Assembly (NCBI GenBank): GCA_025351645.1
Contig: JANXVN010000155.1
Span: forward strand, 1 to 49,969
DNA: 49,969 nucleotides
Direction: 5' to 3'
Source: Ferruginibacter sp.
GTDB lineage: Bacteria; Bacteroidota; Bacteroidia; Chitinophagales; Chitinophagaceae
The notes under the pieces were generated by a model. The model had not been told where the DNA came from, searched no databases, and worked only from the letters and a program-made list of their open reading frames with translations. The position numbers and the translations under genes were made by a program. Positions 8,723 through 17,381 of this stretch are shown piece by piece (position 1 is the first letter of the stretch; each line of letters opens with the position of its first letter).

Positions 8723-10420
8723 TTAGTTATTTTTTTCTTCGTTGCCACCAGCCGATTGGCCGGGAATTGGATTATTTTGGTTACCCCTGTTTTGTGGTGG
8801 ACTGGCTTGTTGGTTACGCTGCTGAGGCGGGCGTTGCTGCCCTTCTCTTTTTTGCTGAGGCGCATTCCAATCATTGCCTTGCTGCGGGCCATGCCCATCC
8901 TGGTTGTGTAGTGGCCGTTGTTGCGGTGCCTGCCCATCTTTATTTTGTGGTGGCCGTTGCTGCCTGTTTTGCTGCGGCTTTTGCCTTTCCCCATTTTGTT
9001 GAGGCGTTTGTGCATCGCGGGGTTCTTGGCCTTCTTTATTTTGGGGTGGCCGTTGCTGTGGCCTGTTTTGTTGGTTGCCGCCACGTTGCTGCGGCTGGTT
9101 ATTTGCCTGCCTGTTTTGTTGCGGCCTTTGCCCCTCCCGGTTTTGTTGTGGCGATTGCCCTTCGCCAGGCTCTTGGCCCTCTCTATTTTGAGGCGGGCGT
9201 TGTTGTGGCCTATTTTGTTGCGGGTTTCCGCTACGTTGCTGCGGCACGTTATTGCCTCCCGGGCGGTTTTGCTGCGGCCGTTGCCCTTGCTCGCCACGTT
9301 CCATATCCCTTCTTTTGCGGCTGGTTTTTTCTAAGCTTTTCAGGCTTATTTGCCCAACCACATCTACGTAAGTTGGTTCAATTTCTAATGGTTTTTTGCT
9401 TACAACTTCCACAGTTTCTAATTCATCTGGCCGTATGCCCTGCTTATTGAGCGCTTTAATTTTTTGTACTCTTTCAATAGTTAATGGGTATTGCTTGTTG
9501 CTATCTGGCATGGTGTACCACATCAAATTGCGAAAAATATCTTTTTTCACTAAAAACGCACGGCTTTTAGCTACTTCTATCATATCACAATCATCCGGAA
9601 ATTGTTGTAAGGCATCTAAATAAGTATCCAGCTCGTAGTTTAAGCAACATTTTAAACGGCCGCATTGTCCGCTTAATTTTGTTTGGTTGATGCTTAAATT
9701 TTGGTAACGGGCGGCGTTTGTGTTTACGCTTTTAAAATCTGTAAGCCAGGTGCTGCAGCATAATTCTCGCCCGCAACTGCCTATGCCACCTACTTTTCCG
9801 GCTTCCTGGCGGGCGCCAATCTGTTTCATTTCTACCTTTACTTTAAACTCGCCGGCAAATATTTTTATCAGCTCCCTAAAATCTACCCTATCATCTGCAA
9901 TGTAAAAAAAAGTGGCTTTGCGCCCATCTGCCTGTATTTCCACTTCGGCAACTTTCATTTCTAATTTTAACTGCCTGGCTATGGCACGGCTTCGGATCAT
10001 TACCTCTTTTTCTCTTCCCTTGGTTTCTTTACATTTAACAAGGTCGCTTTCACTGGCACGGCGCAGTATTTTTTTTATGTCCGTGCTTTCTTCTTTTATA
10101 TTATTTTTTTTCAATTGTAAACGTACTAGTTCGCCGGTAAGGTTTACGCTGCCAACATCAAAACCGCTTACGCCTTCAAGGGCAACCATATCGCCCTTTT
10201 CAAAAAAATGGCTGGTTGTATTTTTAAAATAATCTTTGCGGCTGCCGTTATTAAAGCTTATCTCTACAATCCTGCAACCACTTTCGGGGTCGCTAAAAGG
10301 CAAGTTTGCAAGCCAATCGTGCACATTCATACGGTTACAGCCGCCGCTGCTACAGCTGCCGTGGCTTTGGCAACCACCTGGCGCACCATCTTTACTTGTA
10401 CCACAACTTCCACATCCCAT
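8723..10420 (-). CDS. ricT: RicT/PSP1-domain protein with long Q/P/N/R-rich tail
   Basis: 565 residues. The N-terminus is Cys-rich (C3, C6, C16, C22, C28, followed by NRMNVHDWL), as usual for Bacteroidota members. The PSP1 core spans about residues 100-340, with AEVEIQADGRKATFFYIADDRVDFRELI, the Cys-containing GSCGRELCCSTWL and SGQCGRLKCCLNYE. In Bacillus, RicT (YaaT) works with RicA/RicF, carries Fe-S clusters and affects RNase Y. From about residue 370 the protein becomes a 190-residue low-complexity tail built from variants of PQQNR, QRPPQN and EGQ, almost certainly disordered and basic. The tail is longer than in typical homologues and could bind RNA. The holB-ricT order fits other Bacteroidota. 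Confidence 0.9.
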   Translation of the reverse strand: MGCGSCGTSKDGAPGGCQSHGSCSSGGCNRMNVHDWLANLPFSDPESGCRIVEISFNNGSRKDYFKNTTSHFFEKGDMVALEGVSGFDVGSVNLTGELVRLQLKKNNIKEESTDIKKILRRASESDLVKCKETKGREKEVMIRSRAIARQLKLEMKVAEVEIQADGRKATFFYIADDRVDFRELIKIFAGEFKVKVEMKQIGARQEAGKVGGIGSCGRELCCSTWLTDFKSVNTNAARYQNLSINQTKLSGQCGRLKCCLNYELDTYLDALQQFPDDCDMIEVAKSRAFLVKKDIFRNLMWYTMPDSNKQYPLTIERVQKIKALNKQGIRPDELETVEVVSKKPLEIEPTYVDVVGQISLKSLEKTSRKRRDMERGEQGQRPQQNRPGGNNVPQQRSGNPQQNRPQQRPPQNREGQEPGEGQSPQQNREGQRPQQNRQANNQPQQRGGNQQNRPQQRPPQNKEGQEPRDAQTPQQNGERQKPQQNRQQRPPQNKDGQAPQQRPLHNQDGHGPQQGNDWNAPQQKREGQQRPPQQRNQQASPPQNRGNQNNPIPGQSAGGNEEKNN

Positions 10421-10715
10421 ATAATTAAGTAATTAAAAATGAATAATATTGGAGAGATAAAGGTGGGGCAGAAGAACGGCTAATAGGCTCATTGGCGTTG
10501 TAAAGCATCATCAAAAAAAATTTACAACAATTGTATAGTAAACAAGCCTTTATAACTTTTAAAAAAGATATTGGTGTAACAAAACACTAAGGCTTTTGTA
10601 TAACTAAAAGTTTCTCACAAAAAATGAGCAACTGCAAACAATGGCAACTATAGCGGAGAAAGATTTTTCAATAAACAAGAATCTGGCTCCAAACGCTCAA
10701 CCACAACACATTTCC
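10421..10715. other. intergenic region between holB and ricT
   Basis: 295 nt, AT-rich. I see no good terminator for holB, no TAnnTTTG element reading toward ricT, and no RNA gene. Short A-rich runs are the only feature. Confidence 0.5.
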
Positions 10716-11933
10716 TCAATTTATCAAAATTAATGAATTGTTACTAATAATGTGGTACAACTTAATAGAGAGTGCATGAAACAGCATTTTGCCATTGGCA
10801 TTACGTTCAATATAGTAATTAGCTTTATCCAGTTCATTAATAATGGCCTCTTGCTGGGGGATGCTGCATAATTTATTAAGGCGAAGTGCAAAATCCTGTT
10901 CGTTATTGGCAGTTCCGCTTGTATTTACCAGCGAAGGGATGCTCCTTAAACGGATGGCCTGCTCTAGTAAATGCGTAAAGTATTTTAAGAATTGCTTTTG
11001 GTTTTCCCTGCCGTGCTTGCTCATTTCTTCTATCCATTTTACCTGGGCGGCATGGTTTTTCTTTACAACCATGTTTAGCCATTCCCTTAAGGTTGCCTGC
11101 CAATCGTTTTCAGCATGTTGCAATAATTGCAATGCTTCCCTATAATTACCTTCGCTTAAGGCAGCTAATTGCTGCGCTTTTTCTATTTTAACGCCATTCT
11201 TTAATTCTAAAGCAACTTCAACTTCGGTGTTAGTTAGTAAAGGAATTTTTACCAATTGCGTCCTTGATAAAATTGTGGGCAATATCAGCCCTTCATTTTC
11301 TGCTACTAAAATAAATAAGGTATTAGGTGGCGGTTCTTCTATTAGCTTTAATAATTTGTTGCCGTTTTTGGTGAGGTATTCTGGCATCCAGATTATCATG
11401 ACCTTGTATTCGCTTTCAAAACTTTTTAGGCTTATTTTCCGGTTGATGTCATTGCATTCATCTGCTGTTATATTTCCCTGCTTATTTTCGGCCTTAATAA
11501 ATTGAAGCCAATCAAACACGTTTCCATAAGGGTGCAGGGAGAAAAATTGCCTCCATTCCACAATCCAATCGTTGCTGATGGGTGTTGAGCCAGCCTTTTT
11601 TATAATAACAGGAAAACAATAATGAATATCAGGATGCATCATTTGCCTGGCTTTTACGCAAGCAGGGCAAATGCCGCAGGAATCTTTGAGGGAAAATTTT
11701 TCTTCTGCAACAGTTGCAGGTTCTTCGCCAAATAAAGACGCGCCGTTAGCAACAGTTTGCTTGCCATTTACTTTTTCGCAAACTATATATTGTGCAAATG
11801 CATAAGCCAGCGATAGGGCGCCGCTGCCTTCTTTGCCTAAAAATAATAAGGCATGGCTAAGCCGGTTATGATGCACCATCTGCACAAGATGCTCTTTGGT
11901 TTCTTTTTGGCCTATTATGTTTTCAAATTGCAC
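10716..11933 (-). CDS. holB: DNA polymerase III subunit delta'
   Basis: 405 residues with the clamp-loader N-terminus FENIIGQKETKEHLVQMV, the block SHALLFLGKEGSGALSLAYAFAQY in the Walker A position, a zinc-binding Cys group CGICPACVKA, and the sensor region KLLKLIEEPPPNTLFILVAE followed by LPTILSRTQLVKIPLL. Delta' is the non-hydrolysing clamp-loader subunit of replication, and the degenerate P-loop fits. The start codon is GTG at 11933: no in-frame ATG lies between an upstream stop and this point, and translation begins exactly at the family start. RicT follows 295 nt downstream. Confidence 0.92.
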   Translation of the reverse strand: MQFENIIGQKETKEHLVQMVHHNRLSHALLFLGKEGSGALSLAYAFAQYIVCEKVNGKQTVANGASLFGEEPATVAEEKFSLKDSCGICPACVKARQMMHPDIHYCFPVIIKKAGSTPISNDWIVEWRQFFSLHPYGNVFDWLQFIKAENKQGNITADECNDINRKISLKSFESEYKVMIIWMPEYLTKNGNKLLKLIEEPPPNTLFILVAENEGLILPTILSRTQLVKIPLLTNTEVEVALELKNGVKIEKAQQLAALSEGNYREALQLLQHAENDWQATLREWLNMVVKKNHAAQVKWIEEMSKHGRENQKQFLKYFTHLLEQAIRLRSIPSLVNTSGTANNEQDFALRLNKLCSIPQQEAIINELDKANYYIERNANGKMLFHALSIKLYHIISNNSLILIN

Positions 11934-12011
11934 ACTGCAAATATAGTTTAACAGTTATTTTATGATAAAAAATTATTGAGGCGTTGGAAACTCTGTTGCA
12001 GTACGCCCAAT

Positions 12012-12045
12012 AAAAGGCAGCTTCGTTAATGAAGCTGCCTTTTTT
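12012..12045. terminator. strong intrinsic terminator downstream of gpx-like gene
   Basis: A 13-bp perfect stem (12012-12024 with 12031-12043), 6-nt loop, with an A-tract on one side and T-tract on the other. On the minus strand it lies 168 nt after the peroxidase stop and before holB, so it most likely ends the peroxidase transcript. Confidence 0.8.
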
Positions 12046-12100
12046 AAATCAGCAATTAGCAGGTTATTTAAAATACTGATACTATTGTAACCGAAGCACC

Positions 12101-12206
12101 AGGCCCGCCAGGCTGAACCGGTTCGGACGGGGATAGCAGCGAAAATTTTTTTTTGTGGGTTGCCGCAAAAAAGATTGTAGTGGATAGCCCGCCAGGGTGT
12201 CCAAAA
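12101..12206. repeat. structured GC-richer intergenic element with repeated GGATAGC and GCCCGCCAGG
   Basis: A patch unlike the AT-rich surroundings. It contains the palindrome GAACCGGTTC (12115-12124), the direct repeat GCCCGCCAGG (12103-12112 and 12187-12196), GGATAGC twice (12131-12137 and 12182-12188), and an inner 10-bp hairpin of TTTTTTGTGG with CCGCAAAAAA around loop GTTG. CGGG near 12128 can pair with CCCG near 12189, enclosing symmetrical GGATAG segments. From memory, GGATAGC-containing hairpin elements recur between genes of Bacteroidota; this is not verified here. Confidence 0.5.
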
Positions 12207-12212
12207 ACTTCT

Positions 12213-12785
12213 TTACAGCTTGCTTGTAAGTTCATCGCTCATTGGTGTAACCTTGCTTTCGAACTTGGTAACCAGATTGCCTTTTTCATCTACCAAAAAT
12301 TTATTAAAGTTCCAGGAAATGGTGGCATCTAAAACACCGTTTTCGGTTTTGTTGCAAAGCCATTTGTAAATCGGGGCAATATCATCGCCCTTTACAGAAA
12401 CTTTTTCTGCCATAGGAAATGTTACGCCGTAATTTTTTTTACAAAATTCTTTTATTTCTCCATTAGTGCCTGATTCTTGCGAAGCAAAATTATTAGCAGG
12501 AAAACCAATGATGACTAATTTATCCTGGTATTTTTTGTACAATGCTTCCAGGCCTTCGTATTGCGGTGTAAAGCCACAAGCAGATGCAGTATTTACTATC
12601 AATATTTTTTTGCCTTTAAAACTAGCAAAATCAATTGTTTTGCCATCAAGGCCTGTTACTTTAAAATCATATATTGATTTAGCGGTTACAGGTATTGTAA
12701 CGGCAACTGCATTATTCATAGAAATGTTGTTTGTGTTTGCTGCGCAAGATAAAAGCGTAAGGCTGATGGCAATCAATTTAATCAT
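12213..12785 (-). CDS. glutathione peroxidase-like thiol peroxidase, lipoprotein
   Basis: 190 residues. The N-terminus is a lipoprotein signal with a lipobox-like LLSC (Cys14), so the enzyme is predicted to be membrane-anchored outside the cytoplasm. The fold motifs are NTASACGFTPQYEGL with the peroxidatic Cys70, FPANNFASQESG with the conserved Gln, EFCKKNYGVTFPM with a resolving Cys115, and SWNFNKFLVD with the Trp/Asn of the active site. Cys rather than Sec, plus the resolving Cys, indicates a thioredoxin-type peroxidase that reduces hydroperoxides. It appears to be transcribed alone, ending at the hairpin at 12012-12045. Confidence 0.92.
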   Translation of the reverse strand: MIKLIAISLTLLSCAANTNNISMNNAVAVTIPVTAKSIYDFKVTGLDGKTIDFASFKGKKILIVNTASACGFTPQYEGLEALYKKYQDKLVIIGFPANNFASQESGTNGEIKEFCKKNYGVTFPMAEKVSVKGDDIAPIYKWLCNKTENGVLDATISWNFNKFLVDEKGNLVTKFESKVTPMSDELTSKL

Positions 12786-12829
12786 AAAAAAACTTTTTAT
12801 TGTTAACGTATAAAATTAAGATTTGTTCA

Positions 12830-14254
12830 TCATTGTTGTTCGTAACAGCCAATATCTGTAGTGCCTACTTTACGGTTATTACCATCAAGATCTGTAGTAA
12901 AATTAGTATTAATACCTGAATTAACAGTTGCAGATTGTTTATCGCTGATGCGAAAATCGTACAATCGCTTTGTAACATCAATGGTAGTAAATAATGGGTC
13001 TATATTTTTGATGCAATCTGTAATGGTGCTATTTAACGGATCATCTTTCGCCTTATAAAGGCAATTGCTAAATGCAACACTAAATGGATTGGCGCCCTGT
13101 TTATCTACAGTAACCTGGTTATCCACCAGCCCATCATCGCCCCAAAAAATACAGTTGGTAAAAGTTGCACCAAGGGATGCAATTAACAAATTGGTACCAT
13201 CTGATACGTAATTATTTACTACCAGTACAGGTTTTTTATGGCTGCCATAAATGTTAGAATACGCAGCGACAGTGCAATTGGTAAGGCTGTAATTACCGCC
13301 ATAGGTAAGGCTGATGTTGGTACCGCAATTAGTGATGAGGCTATTATCTGCCGCAACGCTGCTATTTACGCAAAGCAGCCCTGCATCATAGGCATTGTCA
13401 ATTATGCATTGGTGCAATAGTAGTTTAGGGTTAGTGTTTACAGATGGTTTTTCTGCCACTACAGCCTGATAGGCATTTTTTACAACCGCATAAGTAAGTA
13501 CATTGTTTTTGCTGGTGCCTGTAAAATAAATGCCTGGCCAGCTAGCTGGTAAATCTTTATAATTGTCATCCAGCCTATCGCCGTTAAAAACTACAGGTGC
13601 TTGTTTTTCGCCATTGATGACCAATGTGCCATTTACAATAAATGGCGCATCTGCATGTGAATAGATTTTACAGCCAGCGCTTATAGTTAGCGAAGCACCA
13701 GCAACAATATGAAGGCTTCCGGAGATTACATATGGCAGCTTATTGCCCCAGGTAGTATTGCCTGTAATTATTTGGTTATTGAAAAAAATTGCATTTTGCC
13801 CATAAGCCTGCAGCTTAACAAAATGGTTATTGCCATTATACATTATCAATATGCTGTCTTTTACAACAAAAGGCTGGTTAGTGGCATTGGGGTTTATTTT
13901 TACGGTAACAAAAACATAAATACTATCGTTGGCAGCTATTTCTATATTGGTTGCTTCTGTAGCCGGCTGGCCATTAATATTTATTTTAAAAGAGGAAGTG
14001 TCGCCTTCTATTAATTTGACCTTGTTTAATAATAGCTTTTGATTATTGGGGTTATTTATTTTGAATGATTGGGTAACGGAGCCGGTGCTGGTAAATATGG
14101 TATCAAACTTAACGCTATCTACGCTGGTGGTAAGTGCTGCATTTTGGCTTGTAATAAACGAATCTTTTTTGCAAGCCGAAAACAAAAGGCAAAGCATAAT
14201 AAGTGCCAGGCATAAGCCAGGCACTTTGCAAAATTTACTTTCAATATGCTTCAT
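12830..14254 (-). CDS. lipoprotein with parallel beta-helix fold
   Basis: 474 residues. A lipoprotein signal with LLFSAC predicts anchoring to a membrane. Residues about 35-150 look like an immunoglobulin-like or choice-of-anchor domain (TGSVTQSFKINNPNNQKLLL and similar beta strands). Residues about 165-440 show the short, repeated strand pattern of a right-handed parallel beta-helix (for example AGASLTISAGCKIYSHADAPFIVNG and SLITNCGTNISLTYGGNYSLTNC). It ends in VGTTDIGCYEQQ, an ending common in secreted Bacteroidota beta-helix proteins. Such proteins may bind or degrade polysaccharides, but no catalytic residues are recognisable. Confidence 0.82.
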   Translation of the reverse strand: MKHIESKFCKVPGLCLALIMLCLLFSACKKDSFITSQNAALTTSVDSVKFDTIFTSTGSVTQSFKINNPNNQKLLLNKVKLIEGDTSSFKININGQPATEATNIEIAANDSIYVFVTVKINPNATNQPFVVKDSILIMYNGNNHFVKLQAYGQNAIFFNNQIITGNTTWGNKLPYVISGSLHIVAGASLTISAGCKIYSHADAPFIVNGTLVINGEKQAPVVFNGDRLDDNYKDLPASWPGIYFTGTSKNNVLTYAVVKNAYQAVVAEKPSVNTNPKLLLHQCIIDNAYDAGLLCVNSSVAADNSLITNCGTNISLTYGGNYSLTNCTVAAYSNIYGSHKKPVLVVNNYVSDGTNLLIASLGATFTNCIFWGDDGLVDNQVTVDKQGANPFSVAFSNCLYKAKDDPLNSTITDCIKNIDPLFTTIDVTKRLYDFRISDKQSATVNSGINTNFTTDLDGNNRKVGTTDIGCYEQQ

Positions 14255-14305
14255 GTATTAAAATTAGTTATTTATTCAATGCTATTATATTGATATGGGC
14301 CGTAT

Positions 14306-15007
14306 TTACTTTGGTGCATGTGCCAATGCGGCAATGCTAACTGTTACATTGCTTATAGAAAGCATAATTGCGCCACAGGCTTCTAACGTGGCACCGGTTG
14401 TTATAACGTCATCTATCAATAATAAATTTTTGCCGCTTAGTGCCTGTTTATCTTTTATGGTAAAGCTGCCTGATACATTTTTCCATCTTTCTGTGCGGCC
14501 TTTTTTTGTTTGTGTATCGGTATGCTTTGCCCTGGTTACATTATTATTTATAACAGGCACATGTAGTATATCAGATACCCCGTAGCAGATTATCGCTGCC
14601 TGGTTGTAGCCACGTTTGCGTTCTTTTTCAAAAAAAAGGGGCAACGGTATAAGCGCATCTATATTATTAAACCGGTTGCTGGCTAATAAGGTAGTGCCTA
14701 ATATTTGCCCAAGGTAAAAACCAATGTCCTTATTATTTTTATATTTTAGCTGGTGGATGAGTTGCTGTATCAATGCTTCTTTTGAAAAATAGAATTCGCT
14801 GTGTGCCGCTGCTAAAGGGATGCGGCCCCAAAATATTTTTTCTATCGGATTATTGGCATGCTGTGCAAAATTGGTTTGTGGCAGTACATCAAGGCATTTT
14901 AAGCATAGCAAATTATTGTGGTTTACAAGATCGCTGCCACAGCCGGTACAAACATGCGGGTAAAAAATATGGAGGGCATTTGATATGATATCTTTTAACA
15001 AAGGCAT
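14306..15007 (-). CDS. comF: ComF family phosphoribosyltransferase-like protein
   Basis: 233 residues from the ATG at 15007 (a TTG lies three codons upstream). It has an N-terminal zinc-ribbon-like Cys pair set (CTGCGSDLVNHNNLLCLKC), an IPLPLFFEKERKRGYNQA block and the PRPP-binding motif LLLIDDVITTGAT. ComF proteins take part in DNA uptake in naturally competent bacteria; in others their role is unclear. The only other competence-related gene in the window is yifB/comM at 38.9 kb. It starts about 50 nt after the stop of the XRE regulator on the same strand and may be read together with it. Confidence 0.9.
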   Translation of the reverse strand: MPLLKDIISNALHIFYPHVCTGCGSDLVNHNNLLCLKCLDVLPQTNFAQHANNPIEKIFWGRIPLAAAHSEFYFSKEALIQQLIHQLKYKNNKDIGFYLGQILGTTLLASNRFNNIDALIPLPLFFEKERKRGYNQAAIICYGVSDILHVPVINNNVTRAKHTDTQTKKGRTERWKNVSGSFTIKDKQALSGKNLLLIDDVITTGATLEACGAIMLSISNVTVSIAALAHAPK

Positions 15008-15060
15008 AACGGGCAACAGATAACGGTAAGCAATAAAGTAAGGCGCTAGGTTTCAAAAAA

Positions 15061-15303
15061 TTATAAAGTGGCAGGCTCACGTAACAGATCCTTGAAGCTT
15101 ATTTGCAATTGTGCGGCAATTATGCGTATTTCCAACAAGCCGATCTTTATTTTATTATTTTCTACCTTTCTCAACGTTTTAATGTTTATGTGTAACATTT
15201 CGGCAAATACATCTTCTTTTATTTGTTGATATTTTCTCCATTTGTTGATATTTTCTCCGATTTTGAAAATACTTTTTCTCTTTTTTTCAGTTGATAGGGA
15301 CAT
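15061..15303 (-). CDS. XRE-family helix-turn-helix regulator
   Basis: 80 residues from the ATG at 15303; a longer version with 17 extra residues is possible but the added part is not family-like. The HTH_3 domain covers nearly the whole protein: IGENINKWRKYQQIKEDVFA as helices 1-2, EMLHINIKTLRKVENNKIKI as the recognition region, and IIAAQLQISFKDLL as the last helix. It binds DNA, probably as a dimer; the target is unknown. The codons for helix 1 contain a 19-bp tandem duplication (15222-15258), described separately. The small size and AT-rich codons could mean recent acquisition. Confidence 0.8.
   Translation of the reverse strand: MSLSTEKKRKSIFKIGENINKWRKYQQIKEDVFAEMLHINIKTLRKVENNKIKIGLLEIRIIAAQLQISFKDLLREPATL
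15222..15259. repeat. 19-bp tandem duplication inside the XRE gene
   Basis: TTTGTTGATATTTTCTCC occurs at 15222-15239 and again at 15241-15258, a 19-bp period. Because 19 is not a multiple of three, the two copies are read in different frames, giving GENINK and then RKYQQ in the first HTH helix. Confidence 0.9.
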
Positions 15304-15481
15304 AATTTCTATTTTATTTGCCCTAAGACTTTTTTTTTTGCAAAAGGGTTGCATCCATCACAAAAAAGAGTAGAAGTACCTATTTACAAGTATAAGTACG
15401 AGAATGAGAAATAAATGAAAGTAAAATCGGGATAGTTATGTAAATGCCACGTTAGCCAGCGAGGCGATGGTAGAGTATTAC

Positions 15482-16876
15482 TTAAAATAAATATTGATAC
15501 AGCTCTTCTACTTTTGCCAATGGTACTACTTCAATACCTGTATGGCCGGATGATGGATTGAACTTTGATTTAACTAAAGATTTTGCGTTGTACTTGCTGA
15601 CGATTATTTTCTGGAAGCCTAATTTTTCTGCTTCTGCAATGCGTTGTTCTATACGGTTAACGGCCCTTATTTCTCCGCTTAGGCCAACCTCTCCTGCAAA
15701 GCAATAATGCTGGTTTATGGGCAGGTCTTCGTAACTGCTAAGCAATGCACAAACAATGGCAAGGTCAATGGAAGGGTCTTCTATTTTTATGCCGCCAGCA
15801 ATATTTACAAATACATCTTTAACGCCAAAATGAAAGCCGCCGCGTTTTTCCAATACGGCTAATAATAATTGTAAACGCCGTAAATCAAAACCACTTACTG
15901 TGCGTTGCGGTGTGCCATATACGCTTTGGGTAACCAATGCCTGGCCCTCAATCAACAAAGGCCGTATGCCTTCAATAGTTGCTGCAATGGCAATGCCGCT
16001 TAGCTGTTCTTCTTTTTGAGTGATGAGTATTTCTGAAGGGTTGCTTACTGCCCGCATGCCTTCGCCCGTCATTTCATAAATACCCAGTTCGGATGTGGAG
16101 CCAAAACGATTTTTTAAAGTTCGCAAAATACGGTACGCATAATGGCGGTCGCCTTCAAACTGAAGCACGGTATCTACCATGTGCTCCAGTATTTTTGGCC
16201 CTGCAATATTACCATCTTTAGTAATGTGCCCAATTAAAAAAACAGGGGTGTTAGTTTCTTTGGCAAAACGCTGTAACTCGCTGGCACACTCTCTTATTTG
16301 GCTTACGCTGCCTGGGCCGCTCTCTACAAATGGCGATTGTAAAGTCTGTATGCTATCTACAATTATTAGTTGTGGCTTAAGCTTTTTTATCTCTTGAAAA
16401 ATTGTTTGTGTATTGGTTTCAGTAAGCAAATAGAAGTTATCGCTTTTATAACCCACTCTGTCGGCCCGCATTTTAATTTGCTGCTCACTTTCTTCGCCAC
16501 TTATATATAGTGTAACAACTTCTTTTAATTGCAGGCCAATCTGTAAAAATAAAGTTGATTTGCCTATGCCCGGCTCGCCAGCAACCAACACTATGCTACC
16601 CATAACAATGCCGCCGCCTAATACACGGTTTACTTCTGCATCTGTAGTAACAATGCGTTTTTCTTCTGCGCTGGTTACGTTATTTATTGAAATGGTCTTT
16701 AGTTTTCCAACACCATTATATTCTTTCCATTCATTGGCTTCCGCTTTATCATTGCCTTTAACTATTACTTCTTCTACAAAGGTGTTCCAGTTATTGCATG
16801 ATGGGCACTTGCCTGTCCACTTTGTAGTTTCATAACCGCAACTCTGGCAAAAAAAAGCCGACTTAGTCTTACTCAT
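15482..16876 (-). CDS. radA: DNA repair protein RadA
   Basis: 464 residues, full length. It is a RecA-related DnaB-like branch-migration helicase that processes recombination intermediates. The N-terminal zinc finger is C10-x2-C13...C24-x2-C27. Walker A is GEPGIGKST (100-108), the Walker B region is LIIVDSIQTL, and the RadA-specific KNRFG motif is at 255-259. The C-terminal third is the Lon-protease-like domain (GGFHFGVKDVFVNIAGGIKI, GEVGLSGEIRAVNRIEQRI). No adjacent gene depends on it. Confidence 0.97.
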   Translation of the reverse strand: MSKTKSAFFCQSCGYETTKWTGKCPSCNNWNTFVEEVIVKGNDKAEANEWKEYNGVGKLKTISINNVTSAEEKRIVTTDAEVNRVLGGGIVMGSIVLVAGEPGIGKSTLFLQIGLQLKEVVTLYISGEESEQQIKMRADRVGYKSDNFYLLTETNTQTIFQEIKKLKPQLIIVDSIQTLQSPFVESGPGSVSQIRECASELQRFAKETNTPVFLIGHITKDGNIAGPKILEHMVDTVLQFEGDRHYAYRILRTLKNRFGSTSELGIYEMTGEGMRAVSNPSEILITQKEEQLSGIAIAATIEGIRPLLIEGQALVTQSVYGTPQRTVSGFDLRRLQLLLAVLEKRGGFHFGVKDVFVNIAGGIKIEDPSIDLAIVCALLSSYEDLPINQHYCFAGEVGLSGEIRAVNRIEQRIAEAEKLGFQKIIVSKYNAKSLVKSKFNPSSGHTGIEVVPLAKVEELYQYLF

Positions 16877-17082
16877 TTTGTAAAAGTAAAAGTAAAATTT
16901 TAGTACAATTTATTTTGTTAGTGAAGAAGTAAATTAATAAAAAAGGAAAATTATAATTTTCAAAAAAGCGATGGTTGATAAATAATTTTTTTGAAGGCGG
17001 AAACAATAAATCAATGATAAAAAACTATACTGTTCATTTATAAAAAAGGGAATAAAAACTAACTGGAAGTTGCTGCAAAGTA

Positions 17083-17110
17083 AAAGGGTTAGCATTGCTG
17101 CTAACCCTTT
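17083..17110. terminator. 12-bp hairpin in a divergent promoter region
   Basis: AAAGGGTTAGCA pairs perfectly with TGCTAACCCTTT around the loop TTGC. The T-tract after it is weak. Since both flanking genes run away from here, it cannot end either transcript. It may terminate an unannotated transcript or be a regulatory site. Confidence 0.5.
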
Positions 17111-17331
17111 ATACTTACTAACCCATTAAATTCTATTGCTAAATTACAAATTACAGGCACATAAAAAAATAAATCTTTTGGGATGTTAATAAGTTTTGAG
17201 CCAGTAAACAGTACCCATATTTATAACGAGCAGTTAATTAAATAATTGAATATCAATTAATTATACAAAGTTTACCCATATAAGCCAGCACTGTTTTTTA
17301 TTGAAAAATTAAAATGGGCACAATAAATTAA

Positions 17332-17363
17332 TTTGGTTTATAAAATAAACTACTTTACGTTTG
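17332..17363 (+). promoter_or_regulatory. Bacteroidota-type promoter of the TonB operon
   Basis: TTTG at 17332-17335 and TACGTTTG at 17356-17363, with a 20-nt spacer, match the Bacteroidota -33 (TTTG) and -7 (TAnnTTTG) pair. The predicted start lies about 14 nt before the ATG at 17382. Confidence 0.75.
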
Positions 17364-17381
17364 TGATATAATTTAATTGCA

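Larger units (their letters stand above)
16877..17381. other. divergent intergenic region between radA and the TonB operon
   Basis: 505 nt, very AT-rich, between genes transcribed away from each other. It holds a strong hairpin (17083-17110) and a promoter for the TonB operon (17332-17363). No ORF of note or RNA gene is recognised elsewhere in it. Confidence 0.6.

Noticed and set aside
8704..9450. 248-codon open frame on the + strand and other frames antisense to the ricT tail
   Set aside because: They are produced by the low-complexity tail read on the other strand; composition is Phe/Leu/Val-rich without family similarity.
10208..10432. Open frames on + opposite the ricT N-terminus
   Set aside because: They mirror the Cys-rich coding sequence of ricT and have no recognisable product.
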